The notes under the pieces are model-generated. The model did no database searches and was not told the origin of the DNA. It saw only the letters and a program-made list of their open reading frames with translations. A stretch of 64,000 bases of DNA from DTU098 sp964498525 (GTDB taxonomy: Bacteria; Bacillota; Desulfotomaculia; Desulfotomaculales; Pelotomaculaceae): assembly GCA_964498525.1 (NCBI GenBank), contig CAZCGU010000013.1, positions 1-64,000 of the forward strand. Direction: 5' to 3'. The position numbers and the translations under genes were made by a program. This document shows positions 36,701 through 44,653 of this stretch, one piece after another. How positions within the stretch are numbered: the stretch's first letter is position 1; each line of letters opens with the position of its first letter.

Positions 36701-36937
36701 TTGGCAGTTACCACAAAAACCCTGCGTATGGTCTTTAAAAATCAGTCCGGCAAAAACGTTACTTTCAGCCTGGGTAACCCCCGGGACGATGTAACGGCCA
36801 CGGATATCGAGGCAGCAATGGATCTGGTTATCAACCGTAACGTATTCTCCAGCCCGGGCGGGGATCTGGTTTCCAAACAGGACATCCGCATCATCGACAG
36901 CACCACCAACGATCTCTACGACCCGCCCGCACAATAG
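36701..36937 (+). CDS. DUF2922 family small protein
   Basis: 78 residues from TTG 36701, with AAAGGAGG 7 bases upstream. TLRMVFKNQSGKNVTFSLGNPRDDVTATDIEAAMDLVI and the GGDLVSKQDIRIIDSTT stretch match DUF2922. Unknown function; partner of DUF1659 upstream. Confidence 0.85.
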   Translation: MAVTTKTLRMVFKNQSGKNVTFSLGNPRDDVTATDIEAAMDLVINRNVFSSPGGDLVSKQDIRIIDSTTNDLYDPPAQ

Positions 36938-36944
36938 GAGCAGC

Positions 36945-36983
36945 GTGGGACAAGGGGACAAGGGGACAGGTACCTTGTCCCAC
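36945..36983. repeat. GGGACAAGG/CCTTGTCCC palindrome, copy 1
   Basis: GTGGGACAAGGGGAC duplicated, then AGGTACCTTGTCCCAC. It begins 8 bases after the DUF2922 stop and could also act as a transcript-end hairpin. Confidence 0.85.
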
Positions 36984-37070
36984 TATAACCAATGACTACC
37001 ACGCCCGGCCCTTACTGAAGGAGCGGGAAATGGGTAGCGGAGCCTGTGGGAGCAGATGATGGCGTATCGG

Positions 37071-37101
37071 GTGGGACAGGGGGACAGGTACCATGTCCCG
37101 C
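37071..37101. repeat. GGGACAAGG/CCTTGTCCC palindrome, copy 2
   Basis: GTGGGACAGGGGGACAGGTA then CCATGTCCCGC; a diverged copy. The gap 36938-37511 contains copies 1 and 2 and no other recognisable gene. Confidence 0.75.
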
Positions 37102-37511
37102 CGCCACAAACCTTGACCCGACCGTACTGCAAGGGCGGGACGGGGTGCAGGATAAGCGGGGACAAGGAGAAAGCTACCCTGTTCCACCGTCACCAACGCT
37201 CCTGGTATTGGAAGTTACCGGGAGATAAAAGCAGGAAGTCGGGGCTTCCAGGTAAGCCGGACCTGCCAGGTGACACCTGGAGGTAATTGGGGTACCGGCA
37301 GGAAACTTAACCTGCAAAGGGAAAGCGGGCTATACAAGTAGGTATTGGGTGGAAATAGTGGCATTAAGAGCTGTCGGGAGGAAGCAGGAAGGAGTAAATG
37401 GGAAACGAAAGGTTCTTTTAAGCTTCCGGAAGAACAGCGCTTTTAGCAAGCGTCTGCAAAACAGGCAGAGGGCGGACTCCCGCAAACTAAACCACTTGAG
37501 GAGTGATCTCT

Positions 37512-37664
37512 CTGGAATCAATTCTGCAGGCGGTGGGTAGCGTAGGTTTTCCAGTGGCCGTGGCGACGTACCTGCTGGTGCGTATCGAGGTCAAACTGGC
37601 GGACCTGACCATGGGGATTGTCAGGCTGACCGAAGCGATAGCAGACATAAAAAGGGTTTCTTAA
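37512..37664 (+). CDS. YvrJ-family small membrane protein
   Basis: 50 residues. ESILQAVGSVGFPVAVATYLLVRIE followed by an amphipathic helix is typical of YvrJ proteins, which have one membrane segment. The usual N-terminus is M-E-x. Here the matching codon is CTG 37512, eight bases after TGAGGAG (37497-37503). The only other in-frame option is GTG 37503, which overlaps that site. So a CTG start is likely. Unknown function; third member of the DUF1659-DUF2922-YvrJ set, separated from the other two by about 570 bases of repeat-rich DNA. Confidence 0.75.
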   Translation: MESILQAVGSVGFPVAVATYLLVRIEVKLADLTMGIVRLTEAIADIKRVS

Positions 37665-37794
37665 AGGGGATCCGGTTAAACTGAAATTTTCCAAAAGTTT
37701 TCCATATAAGGAAAGCTCCCGGCTCGTTGGTTCAAGATTTTCTCTTTGGAGGAAGTCAGTAGAGGACGGCAGAAAACGGGATAGTTGGCGTAGG

Positions 37795-37828
37795 GGCCGC
37801 TTTTTCAAGGAAAAGCGGCCTTCTTTGT
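37795..37828 (+). terminator. Intrinsic terminator after YvrJ
   Basis: GGCCGCTTTT (37795-37804) pairs with AAAAGCGGCC (37811-37820) over a 6-base loop, followed by TTCTTTGTT. Confidence 0.7.
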
Positions 37829-37829
37829 T

Positions 37830-37860
37830 GGGGGACAAGGGGACAGGTACCTTGTCCCAC
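37830..37860. repeat. GGGACAAGG/CCTTGTCCC palindrome, copy 3
   Basis: GGGGGACAAGGGGACAGGTA followed by CCTTGTCCCAC. It is the same as the core of copy 1. Confidence 0.85.
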
Positions 37861-38004
37861 TGCCGCAAGCGATCTATGGACCGGGTGGTACCGGGAACCA
37901 GGAGGCAGCAGGAGCTTCCGGGGGAAGGCAGGAGGTACCAGCAGGTACTGGGAGCAAACAGTGATAGCACGAGTTGCCAGGAGGAGGAAGTTAGGACAAG
38001 GATA

Positions 38005-38060
38005 CAGGCATCTTGTTCTCCTGCCGTCAACAACCTCCGCGCTCCGCTTGCACTGTAGGG
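38005..38060 (+). repeat. 56-base direct repeat, left copy
   Basis: Begins CAGGCATCTTGTTCTCC and ends GCACTGTAGGG; repeated at 38181-38236 with two changes. The flanks are low-complexity GGTACCGGG/GCAGGAAG words. The gap 37665-38525 holds only repeats and palindromes. Confidence 0.9.
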
Positions 38061-38141
38061 TCGAGGCCGGCGGAAGGGATACAGGGGGCGCCCAGTGGTA
38101 TTAGCAGGAAGCAGGATTATAGTGGATAGCAGGTGGTATCC

Positions 38142-38180
38142 GGGACAAGGGACCTGTCCCCTTGTCCCACTTGTCCCACT
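38142..38180. repeat. GGGACAAGG/CCTTGTCCC palindrome, copy 4
   Basis: GGGACAAGGGACCTGTCCCC then TTGTCCCAC repeated. It lies between the two 56-base direct repeats. Confidence 0.85.
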
Positions 38181-38236
38181 CAGGCATCTTGTTCTCCTGC
38201 CGTCAACAACCTCCGCGCTCCGCCTGCACTGCAGGA
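38181..38236 (+). repeat. 56-base direct repeat, right copy
   Basis: See 38005-38060. The two copies are separated by about 120 bases that include palindrome copy 4. Confidence 0.9.
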
Positions 38237-38361
38237 CGGGGTCGTGTAGCGGAGGCGAAGGGGACGGCAGGGGTACCGGGGACACCGGGAGGCACTTAAG
38301 ACACGGGAGGCACGGAATGGTACCGGGAGAAGAAGGAGTGGCAATGGACAGCAGGTGATAA

Positions 38362-38391
38362 GTGGGACAAGGGACCTGTCCCCTTGTCCCA
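38362..38391. repeat. GGGACAAGG/CCTTGTCCC palindrome, copy 5
   Basis: GTGGGACAAGGGACCTGTCC then CCTTGTCCCA; the core is identical to copy 4. Confidence 0.85.
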
Positions 38392-38525
38392 GTGTAATCG
38401 GGGCCTATTTTTTACAAAAAGTGCCGAAGTAAAAGGGATTTTCCTTTTAGGCGTCGAATTGCGTTTTAACAAAGAAAAGCCCTGAGAACGGTAGGGGAAG
38501 GCCAAGAAAACGAGGAGGGATTGTT

Positions 38526-40109
38526 TTGGTCTTTAGTTGCAGGAAGGTATTAGTTTTGTGTGTGGCGCTGAGTCTGGTTTTTTCCTTTACGGGGCTTGCC
38601 CTGGCCCAGCCGCCGGACATTGAGGGGCACTGGGCGCAGACGCAGATTACGGACTGGCTCAGTAAGGGTCTTTGCACCGGCTATCCGGATGGGACTTTCC
38701 GGCCGGACAACGGTATCACCAGAGCCGAGTTTATCACTCTGATCAACAAAGCCTTTGGGTTTGACGGCGACGGGCAGGTGGACTTGGCCGACGTTTCCCG
38801 GACGGACTGGTTCTGCGGGCAGGTTGCCGCAGCCCTTGGGGCGGGGTACATCACCGGCTATGAGGACAATACCATGCGTCCGGGGAAAGAGATTGAGCGG
38901 CAGGAAGTTGCCGTAATCCTGGCGCGGCTGCTGGGATTAGGGCCGGACGCGGCAGGCAGCTTGCCGGAGTTCGCGGATGAAGCTGGCATGGCCGGCTGGT
39001 CCAGGGACGCGATCCAGGCGGTCGTCCAAAATGGATTAATGAAGGGTTATCCCGACGGGAACTTCAGACCGCGAGATCCCATCACCCGGGCCGAGGCCCT
39101 GGTTTGCCTGGAAAGGGCACTCAACTTCGAACCTTTGGTTCCGGAAGGCAAGACCGGTATTTCGGGTTTTGTAACCAGGTCGGGGACCGGGGTTAAAGAT
39201 GTTGCAGTAACGATTTTTAATGCCGGCGTAAGTGAGGATATCGCCGGGGTTGCCACTAACGAAAAGGGTTTCTTCGAACTGGAACTGCCCCCGGGGTCCT
39301 ATGACCTAACCGCCGTAACAGCAGACGCTGTGGCCTACGCCAGCGGCGTCAGGGTGGAAATGGGGATGGCAAACGTTGAACTGGTTCTGTCGCCGGGTGC
39401 GGTGGTTACCGGTAAGATTTTGGACAACGAAGGCCTGGCGGTGGCCGGGGCGAAGGTCCTGTACCTGTCCGGAAATCTGGTCTTTACCTCTGTCACCGGC
39501 ACCGACGGCACGTATACAATTGTGGTGCCGAAAGATAAAAAATATACCGTGCTGGCCCGCGATCCGGCCAAACCGGACAGCGAACCGGCAGAGCTGGCCA
39601 GGTACCTGTCCATTGGTAACTTAGGTAAATACGAGGTTGACTCGCTGGAAGCGCCCTTTGGCGCTGAACCGGCGTCCACCGGCAGGAGCGGCAAGGGCAG
39701 AAGCAGCTCCAACATGCCGGAAATAACGGCCCTTACAGTGGACGTAACGGAAGGGAAGCCGGTCATAACCCTGACCTCCAGGGGTACCAACGGCACTGTT
39801 AATTTCTCTTCCCTGCCTGAAACAGCCCTTGTTACGGGGGGGAGCGTCACGGTGAACCGGGATTGCGAGATAGCGCTGACCTCGCAAACGGAAAAATTCC
39901 CGTCCGGCTTAAGCACAACGCAACAGCTGGTGGGGGGAGTTAACAACCTTGATATCATTTCCTATCTGGGTATGCTGGATGCGGGACAAGACGGGGTTTC
40001 CCTGAAGAAACTAAACCAGGTATTCGGCGCAACTGTTGATTTTTACGCAACGTTGACGGACAAAAACGGCCGCATTTCCTACGTGACCCTCGGGTTGATC
40101 CTGCCTTAG
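38526..40109 (+). CDS. S-layer-homology surface protein with carboxypeptidase-regulatory-like domains
   Basis: 527 residues from TTG 38526 (GAGGAGGGA upstream). Signal peptide residues 1-27 (VLVLCVALSLVFSFTGLALA). Three SLH domains about 29-200 (DIEGHWAQTQITDWLSKGLCTGYPDGTFRPDN and repeats) anchor it to pyruvylated wall polymer. Two carboxypeptidase-regulatory/transthyretin-like beta domains about 205-290 and 290-370 (GISGFVTRSGTGVKDVAVTIFN; VTGKILDNEGLAVAGAKV) follow. A low-complexity joint (TGRSGKGRSSS) and a C-terminal beta region of unknown type end it. A GGA...GTCGAATT motif lies at 38433-38460. Confidence 0.9.
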   Translation: MVFSCRKVLVLCVALSLVFSFTGLALAQPPDIEGHWAQTQITDWLSKGLCTGYPDGTFRPDNGITRAEFITLINKAFGFDGDGQVDLADVSRTDWFCGQVAAALGAGYITGYEDNTMRPGKEIERQEVAVILARLLGLGPDAAGSLPEFADEAGMAGWSRDAIQAVVQNGLMKGYPDGNFRPRDPITRAEALVCLERALNFEPLVPEGKTGISGFVTRSGTGVKDVAVTIFNAGVSEDIAGVATNEKGFFELELPPGSYDLTAVTADAVAYASGVRVEMGMANVELVLSPGAVVTGKILDNEGLAVAGAKVLYLSGNLVFTSVTGTDGTYTIVVPKDKKYTVLARDPAKPDSEPAELARYLSIGNLGKYEVDSLEAPFGAEPASTGRSGKGRSSSNMPEITALTVDVTEGKPVITLTSRGTNGTVNFSSLPETALVTGGSVTVNRDCEIALTSQTEKFPSGLSTTQQLVGGVNNLDIISYLGMLDAGQDGVSLKKLNQVFGATVDFYATLTDKNGRISYVTLGLILP

Positions 40110-40176
40110 AGGTTGGTCTCCCATGATTCAGCGGGATCGTCTGGTGATACCATACTGAACGTTTCATGAATGCGAC

Positions 40177-40220
40177 AACCCCCGGGGAGTGAAAAGCCCT
40201 TTTGCCCCGGGGGTTTTTTT
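40177..40220 (+). terminator. Strong intrinsic terminator after the SLH gene
   Basis: CCCCCGGGG (40179-40187) pairs with CCCCGGGGG (40205-40213), followed by seven T. Confidence 0.92.
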
Positions 40221-40237
40221 ATGCCCCCCATATGCCA

Positions 40238-40357
40238 ATGGATCGGATCGATAAAATGTTTCTTGACTTACCCGGGGAGGATAAGGTATTGATAGATTTA
40301 AAGGGTATCTTTGACAGGAAAAAACTGCCCGCGGGGTACAGGTACTGGCGGTTATAA
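40238..40357 (+). pseudogene. 3' remnant of a nucleotide-sugar dehydrogenase gene
   Basis: 39 codons end VLIDLKGIFDRKKLPAGYRYWRL and stop. That is the usual C-terminus of WbpA/WecC-type UDP-N-acetyl-sugar or UDP-glucose dehydrogenases (VIDVKGIF...YWRL). No upstream part exists: the SLH gene and terminator precede it. It is the only feature found in 40221-40474 besides the GGAGG leader of the ATPase. Confidence 0.7.
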
Positions 40358-40474
40358 GATGGTCCTAAACGCAATATTTTTATGGCGGATTTATACCCGC
40401 GGAGATTCTGCCGCATAATATGAGCAAAAGGTTTGCGCTCGCCTTACATTATTTCGCCGCCTACGGAGGAAAAA

Positions 40475-43396
40475 ATGCAGAAGCAAAATTGGTATCTCCT
40501 GGAGATTGAGGAATTGTGCCGGGATCTGGGGGTAAATTCAGGTTCGGGGCTTACCGGGGAAGAAGCGGCCGGCCGTTTAAGAGAGTACGGACCCAACGCC
40601 CTGCAGCAAAAGCCACCCCGCAGCCTGCTGTCGATTTTTATCGCCCAGATGAAGGAGATCCTGGTCCTAATACTTATTGTGGCTGCGGTGGTATCGGGTA
40701 TTCTCGGCGAGTGGGCCGATTCCATCGTAATCCTCATTATTGTTGTTCTCAATGCTGCAATTGGGGTTTTTCAGGAGAGCAAGGCCGAAAACGCCCTCAA
40801 GGCTTTAAAGGACATGACGAAGCCCTCGGCCAAGGTGGTCAGGGGAGGGAAGGTTCTCAAGATTAACGCGGAGGAAGTGGTCCCCGGCGATGTGATCCTG
40901 CTGGATGCCGGTGATTCAGTTCCGGCCGACGCCAGGCTTATGGAGTCGGCTTCCCTGCGCTCCAACGAATCGTCCCTGACCGGGGAGTCGGCGCCGGTGG
41001 AAAAGGACCCCGCCGTGCTCCGGGACGGGGAAGTTACCATCGGCGATCAGAAAAATATGCTTTTTATGGGCACCACCATAACTGCCGGGCGGGGCAGGGC
41101 CCTTGTGGTGGAAACAGGGATGCGGACCCAGTTGGGACGGATAGCCGGCCTGCTGGATGAAGAGGTTCCGGCGGCCACACCCCTGCAGCAGCGGTTGGGC
41201 AAGCTGGGCGGCATACTTGGGATAGCTGCCGGAATCATCGTGATTGTGGTTTTTTTGATTGGATTATGGCGCGGTCTTGATCTGCTGGAAATGTTCATGA
41301 TTGCCATCAGCCTTGCCGTGGCGGCCGTTCCCGAGGGACTGCCCGCCGTGGTGACTATTGTGCTGGCCCTGGGTGTAACCAGGATGAGCCGCCGCAAAGC
41401 AATTATCAGGAAACTGCCGGCGGTTGAGACCCTGGGCGCGGCCACGGTAATCTGCTCCGATAAGACGGGCACCCTGACCAAAAATGAAATGACCGTAACC
41501 CGGATTTTCGTTGCCGGCAGGCTGTTCGAGGTGACCGGAACGGGCTACGCGCCCGAGGGGCAATTTTTGGAGGAGGGCGGCGGCGAAATCCCGCCCGGGG
41601 ATTTGAAAATAATTGAACCGCTCCTGTTGGGCGGACTTCTAAACAGCGACGCCCGTCTGGAGGAAACTGAGAAAGGCCACGGTATTATTGGTGATCCCAC
41701 CGAGGGCGCCCTGGTGGTAGCAGCGGCCAAGGCGGGCCTCGGCGGGGAGGAACTTAACGCCGGATGTCCCCGTTTGGCCGAAATCCCCTTTGATTCCGGA
41801 CGTAAGATGATGACCACCTTTCACCGGCTGGATGGTTCTATCCGGTCCTTTACCAAAGGAGCGCCGGACGTGGTCCTGGGACGCTGTACCGCTTTCTTCA
41901 CCGGGGATGCAGCCATGACCCTTAACGAAACCAACCGGGAACGGCGCCTGGATTCAAAACACAACAATTGGAAAGACGCGACCACAGCCCCTGACGAGGC
42001 CAACCGGGAACAACACCCAAATTCGGAATACAACCATTGGATAGACGCTGCCGCCCCGGTGGAAGCCAACCGGGAACGGCACATAGATTCAATATACAAC
42101 CATTGGAAAGATGCAATCGTGGCCCTGGACGGGGCCACCCGGGAACGGCTTTTGGCAGTCAACTCGGAATTTGCTTCCCGGGGCCGGCGGGTTTTGGCCC
42201 TGGCCACCCGCAGCTGGCCGGAGGTCCCGGGCTTTTGCCAGCCGGAGGCCATTGAGCAAGACATGGTTTTCGTGGGTTTTTTCGCCATCCAGGACCCCCC
42301 CCGGCCGGAAGCCGGGGAGGCGGTGGCGCTCTGCCGCAGCGCCGGTATCCGGACGGTTATGATCACCGGGGATCACCTGGAAACAGCCGCGGCCATTGCC
42401 GGGGAATTGGCTATCCTGCAGCCCGGCGACGGAAGCCTGACGGGACGGCAGCTGGAGAAGATGAGCGATGAAGATTTAAGAAAGATAGTGAACAGCGTCA
42501 CCGTTTACGCCAGGGTATCCCCTGAACACAAGCTGCGGATAGTGGAGGCGCTGAAATATCACGGACATGTGGTGGCCATGACCGGGGATGGTGTCAATGA
42601 CGCCCCGGCCCTGAAACGGGCCGACATCGGGGCGTCCATGGGGATTAGCGGGACCGAGGTGGCCAAGGAAGCCTCCGACATGGTCTTGCAGGACGACAAC
42701 TTTACCACCATTGTCAGGGCCGTGGAGGAAGGGCGGACCATCTACAACAATATTCGCGGCTCCATCCAGTACTTGCTTTCCTGCAACACCGGTGAGCTGA
42801 TGGCTATTTTTTCCGCCCTGCTGCTGGGCCTGGGGAGCCCCTTAAGCCCCATTCAAATCCTCTGGCTAAACCTGGTCACCGACGGGCCGCCGGCCCTGGC
42901 CCTGGGGTTGGAGCCCCCCCAGCCGGGGATTATGAAGAGGCCCCCCCGCAAGTTAAAAGAAGGCATCTTTTCCGAAGGAGTGGGCGCCAGGATAATCTGG
43001 CAGGGCATCATGATCGGGCTGCTGGCCCTGGCTGCCTTCTGGCTTGCCCTGCACTGGGACAGATCCCTGCCTGAGGCGCGCACCATGGCCTTTGCTACCA
43101 TGGCCCTGTCCCAGCTGGCTCATTCCTTTAACGTCCGGAATGTAAGGCAATCGCTTTTCACCCTGGGTTTCGGCACCAACCGCAGCTTGAATTATGCCAT
43201 TTTGGTGTCGGCGGCGATGGTAGCCGTGGTTATCTTTACCCCATTTTTACAGGATATATTTCAGACTGCCCCACTGCGCCCGGCCGACTGGGCGGTTGTC
43301 CTGGGCTTAAGCATTGTGCCCCTTATTGTGGTGGAATTAAGCAAAGCGGTGGGCCGGCGGAGGGATTTTAGCGGCCGTTGGGAAGAAAAAATTTAG
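40475..43396 (+). CDS. Cation-transporting P-type ATPase, calcium-type, with repeat insertion
   Basis: 973 residues from ATG 40475 (GGAGG upstream). Cation_ATPase_N domain, then LTGESAPVEKD near 180, PEGLPAVVT in the fourth membrane segment, CSDKTGTLTKNEM with the phosphorylated Asp near 330, KGAPDVVL near 465 and MTGDGVNDAPALKRADIG near 705; about ten membrane segments. This is the P2A (SERCA/PacL) pattern that exports Ca2+ at the cost of ATP. Members are usually about 880-910 residues; the excess lies at residues 486-560 in the nucleotide-binding domain as a three-unit tandem repeat. All catalytic motifs are intact. Confidence 0.92.
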   Translation: MQKQNWYLLEIEELCRDLGVNSGSGLTGEEAAGRLREYGPNALQQKPPRSLLSIFIAQMKEILVLILIVAAVVSGILGEWADSIVILIIVVLNAAIGVFQESKAENALKALKDMTKPSAKVVRGGKVLKINAEEVVPGDVILLDAGDSVPADARLMESASLRSNESSLTGESAPVEKDPAVLRDGEVTIGDQKNMLFMGTTITAGRGRALVVETGMRTQLGRIAGLLDEEVPAATPLQQRLGKLGGILGIAAGIIVIVVFLIGLWRGLDLLEMFMIAISLAVAAVPEGLPAVVTIVLALGVTRMSRRKAIIRKLPAVETLGAATVICSDKTGTLTKNEMTVTRIFVAGRLFEVTGTGYAPEGQFLEEGGGEIPPGDLKIIEPLLLGGLLNSDARLEETEKGHGIIGDPTEGALVVAAAKAGLGGEELNAGCPRLAEIPFDSGRKMMTTFHRLDGSIRSFTKGAPDVVLGRCTAFFTGDAAMTLNETNRERRLDSKHNNWKDATTAPDEANREQHPNSEYNHWIDAAAPVEANRERHIDSIYNHWKDAIVALDGATRERLLAVNSEFASRGRRVLALATRSWPEVPGFCQPEAIEQDMVFVGFFAIQDPPRPEAGEAVALCRSAGIRTVMITGDHLETAAAIAGELAILQPGDGSLTGRQLEKMSDEDLRKIVNSVTVYARVSPEHKLRIVEALKYHGHVVAMTGDGVNDAPALKRADIGASMGISGTEVAKEASDMVLQDDNFTTIVRAVEEGRTIYNNIRGSIQYLLSCNTGELMAIFSALLLGLGSPLSPIQILWLNLVTDGPPALALGLEPPQPGIMKRPPRKLKEGIFSEGVGARIIWQGIMIGLLALAAFWLALHWDRSLPEARTMAFATMALSQLAHSFNVRNVRQSLFTLGFGTNRSLNYAILVSAAMVAVVIFTPFLQDIFQTAPLRPADWAVVLGLSIVPLIVVELSKAVGRRRDFSGRWEEKI
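41930..42160 (+). repeat. In-frame tandem repeat in the P-type ATPase gene (69, 66, 69 bases)
   Basis: Units begin at 41930, 41999 and 42065, with a partial unit at 42134. Each reads A/T-N-R-E-x-x-x-x-S-x-x-N-x-W-x-D-A. The partial unit ATRERLLAVNSEFASRGRRVLALA is the native family sequence, so the array seems to grow from it. Confidence 0.9.
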
Positions 43397-43515
43397 CAGT
43401 GCCAGTTATTTTACTGACTTGTGATATGGGGTTGGAAGCGCCGTCAGGGTACCGAAACGCCCCTGCGGCCCCCTCCCCAGGCCCTCCGCCGCATGCCGTT
43501 GAATGTCAAATGTCA

Positions 43516-43548
43516 AGCGGTGGTTGAAGCGCCCCTGCAACCACCGCT
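43516..43548. terminator. Hairpin between convergent genes
   Basis: AGCGGTGGTTG (43516-43526) pairs perfectly with CAACCACCGCT (43538-43548). There is no U-run on either strand, so it may act as a rho-independent-like barrier or only as a hairpin. Confidence 0.4.
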
Positions 43549-43584
43549 GCGGTAAATACTGTCCTAAACCCGATGATGTCCGGT

Positions 43585-43929
43585 TTATATTTCATCCTTG
43601 AATTCTTCCAGCAGGGAAACAATGCCCACCACTTTGTCCACATCGATTACAAAGCCGATGCCGGTACCCGGTTTTTCCAGGTTCCCCGCTTGAACAATGG
43701 CCTTCAGCACCTTGTCGGTTTTGTCCTGGTGAATCAGGGTTAAAATCATATCCTTTTCCGGCTCTATTGGTATTCCCAGCAGTTTTTTCTGCTCATGGAT
43801 ACCCACGCCGCGCCCGTGCAGAATGGTGCCCCCCCTGGCGCCGGCTTGTTTAGCCGCGCTGACCACCCTTTGGGCAAAACCTTTCTTGATAATAGTTACT
43901 ATCAGCTGGTAATCCCTACCTACCTTCAT
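43585..43929 (-). CDS. PII-like regulatory protein
   Basis: 114 residues from ATG 43929, with GGAAGGAG 8 bases before it. VTIIKKGFAQRVVSAAKQAGARGGTILHGRG and ILTLIHQDKTDKVLKAIV give the ferredoxin-like PII fold. The T-loop region is short and lacks the usual uridylylated Tyr. It overlaps the preceding DUF1538 gene by 14 bases. PII-like proteins next to membrane proteins often gate the transporter in response to a nucleotide, so it probably controls the DUF1538 pair. Confidence 0.85.
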   Translation of the reverse strand: MKVGRDYQLIVTIIKKGFAQRVVSAAKQAGARGGTILHGRGVGIHEQKKLLGIPIEPEKDMILTLIHQDKTDKVLKAIVQAGNLEKPGTGIGFVIDVDKVVGIVSLLEEFKDEI

Positions 43930-44653
43930 TATCAAAGCTCCTTCCCCTATAAATGAATCCTAGCAATAAAACCGACAGTATCGGCGCCAGGGTAGCCATG
44001 GCCACCAATCCAAATCCGTCCATCAACGGGTCCCGGCCTGGTGTGCCGGAGGCCACCCCCACCGCCAGGGCCATGGAAAAGGTAGCGGCCATGGGGCCTG
44101 TGGCAACGGCGCCGGAGTCAAAAGCCACTGAAACAAAGGTGGGGGGTGTGTACCTGAACATAAGCAGAGCCAGTAAATAGCCCGGGACAACTATATATAA
44201 GAAAGGTATACCATAGATTATCCGCGCCATGGCCAGGCCGATGGAGATTGACACGCCCGCCGAAAGGGTGTAAAGCATTATCTGCTGGCTGATGTATCCC
44301 CCCGATACCTTCTCCACTTCGTGGGTCAGGATGCGGACGGCCGGCTCGGCCAGCACGGTGACCAAACCAACCAGCAGGCCGATGGGAATTGCCATCCAGC
44401 TATATCTTAAACCCGCCAGCTTTTCTCCCAACAGGGTGCCCGCAGGTAAAAAACCCACGTGGACGCCCTGCAAAAACAGGGATAACCCGATAAAAGAAAG
44501 AAAAGTACCAATTAAAATACGTTTTACTTCTTCCTGGGGCAGCCTCAATAGAAGGAATTGAAACAGGAGGAAGATAATTAAAAGGGGCAACAGGGCCGCG
44601 GCCACTTCCTGCAAAACAGCTGTAAAGCCTTTAAAGATTAGAATTTCCCTCAC
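43916..44653 (-). CDS. DUF1538 membrane protein (second of pair)
   Basis: 245 residues with about seven membrane segments. GVHVGFLPAGTLLGEKLAG near 63-80, EPAVRILTHEVEKVSGGYI near 103-121 and FDSGAVATGPMAATF near 185 are conserved DUF1538 blocks. The same blocks occur in the next gene upstream. The pair looks like the two halves of a transporter fused in some genomes. Substrate unknown. Confidence 0.85.
   Translation of the reverse strand: MREILIFKGFTAVLQEVAAALLPLLIIFLLFQFLLLRLPQEEVKRILIGTFLSFIGLSLFLQGVHVGFLPAGTLLGEKLAGLRYSWMAIPIGLLVGLVTVLAEPAVRILTHEVEKVSGGYISQQIMLYTLSAGVSISIGLAMARIIYGIPFLYIVVPGYLLALLMFRYTPPTFVSVAFDSGAVATGPMAATFSMALAVGVASGTPGRDPLMDGFGLVAMATLAPILSVLLLGFIYRGRSFDNEGR

Noticed and set aside
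37518..38285. A 255-codon open frame on the minus strand
   Set aside because: It runs antisense to the YvrJ gene and across palindromes and direct repeats, is Pro/Ser/Leu-rich and has no recognisable domain; it arises from repeat composition.
36945..38391. Possible CRISPR array
   Set aside because: The repeated units are palindromes at irregular distances, with no constant repeat-spacer pattern and no cas gene.
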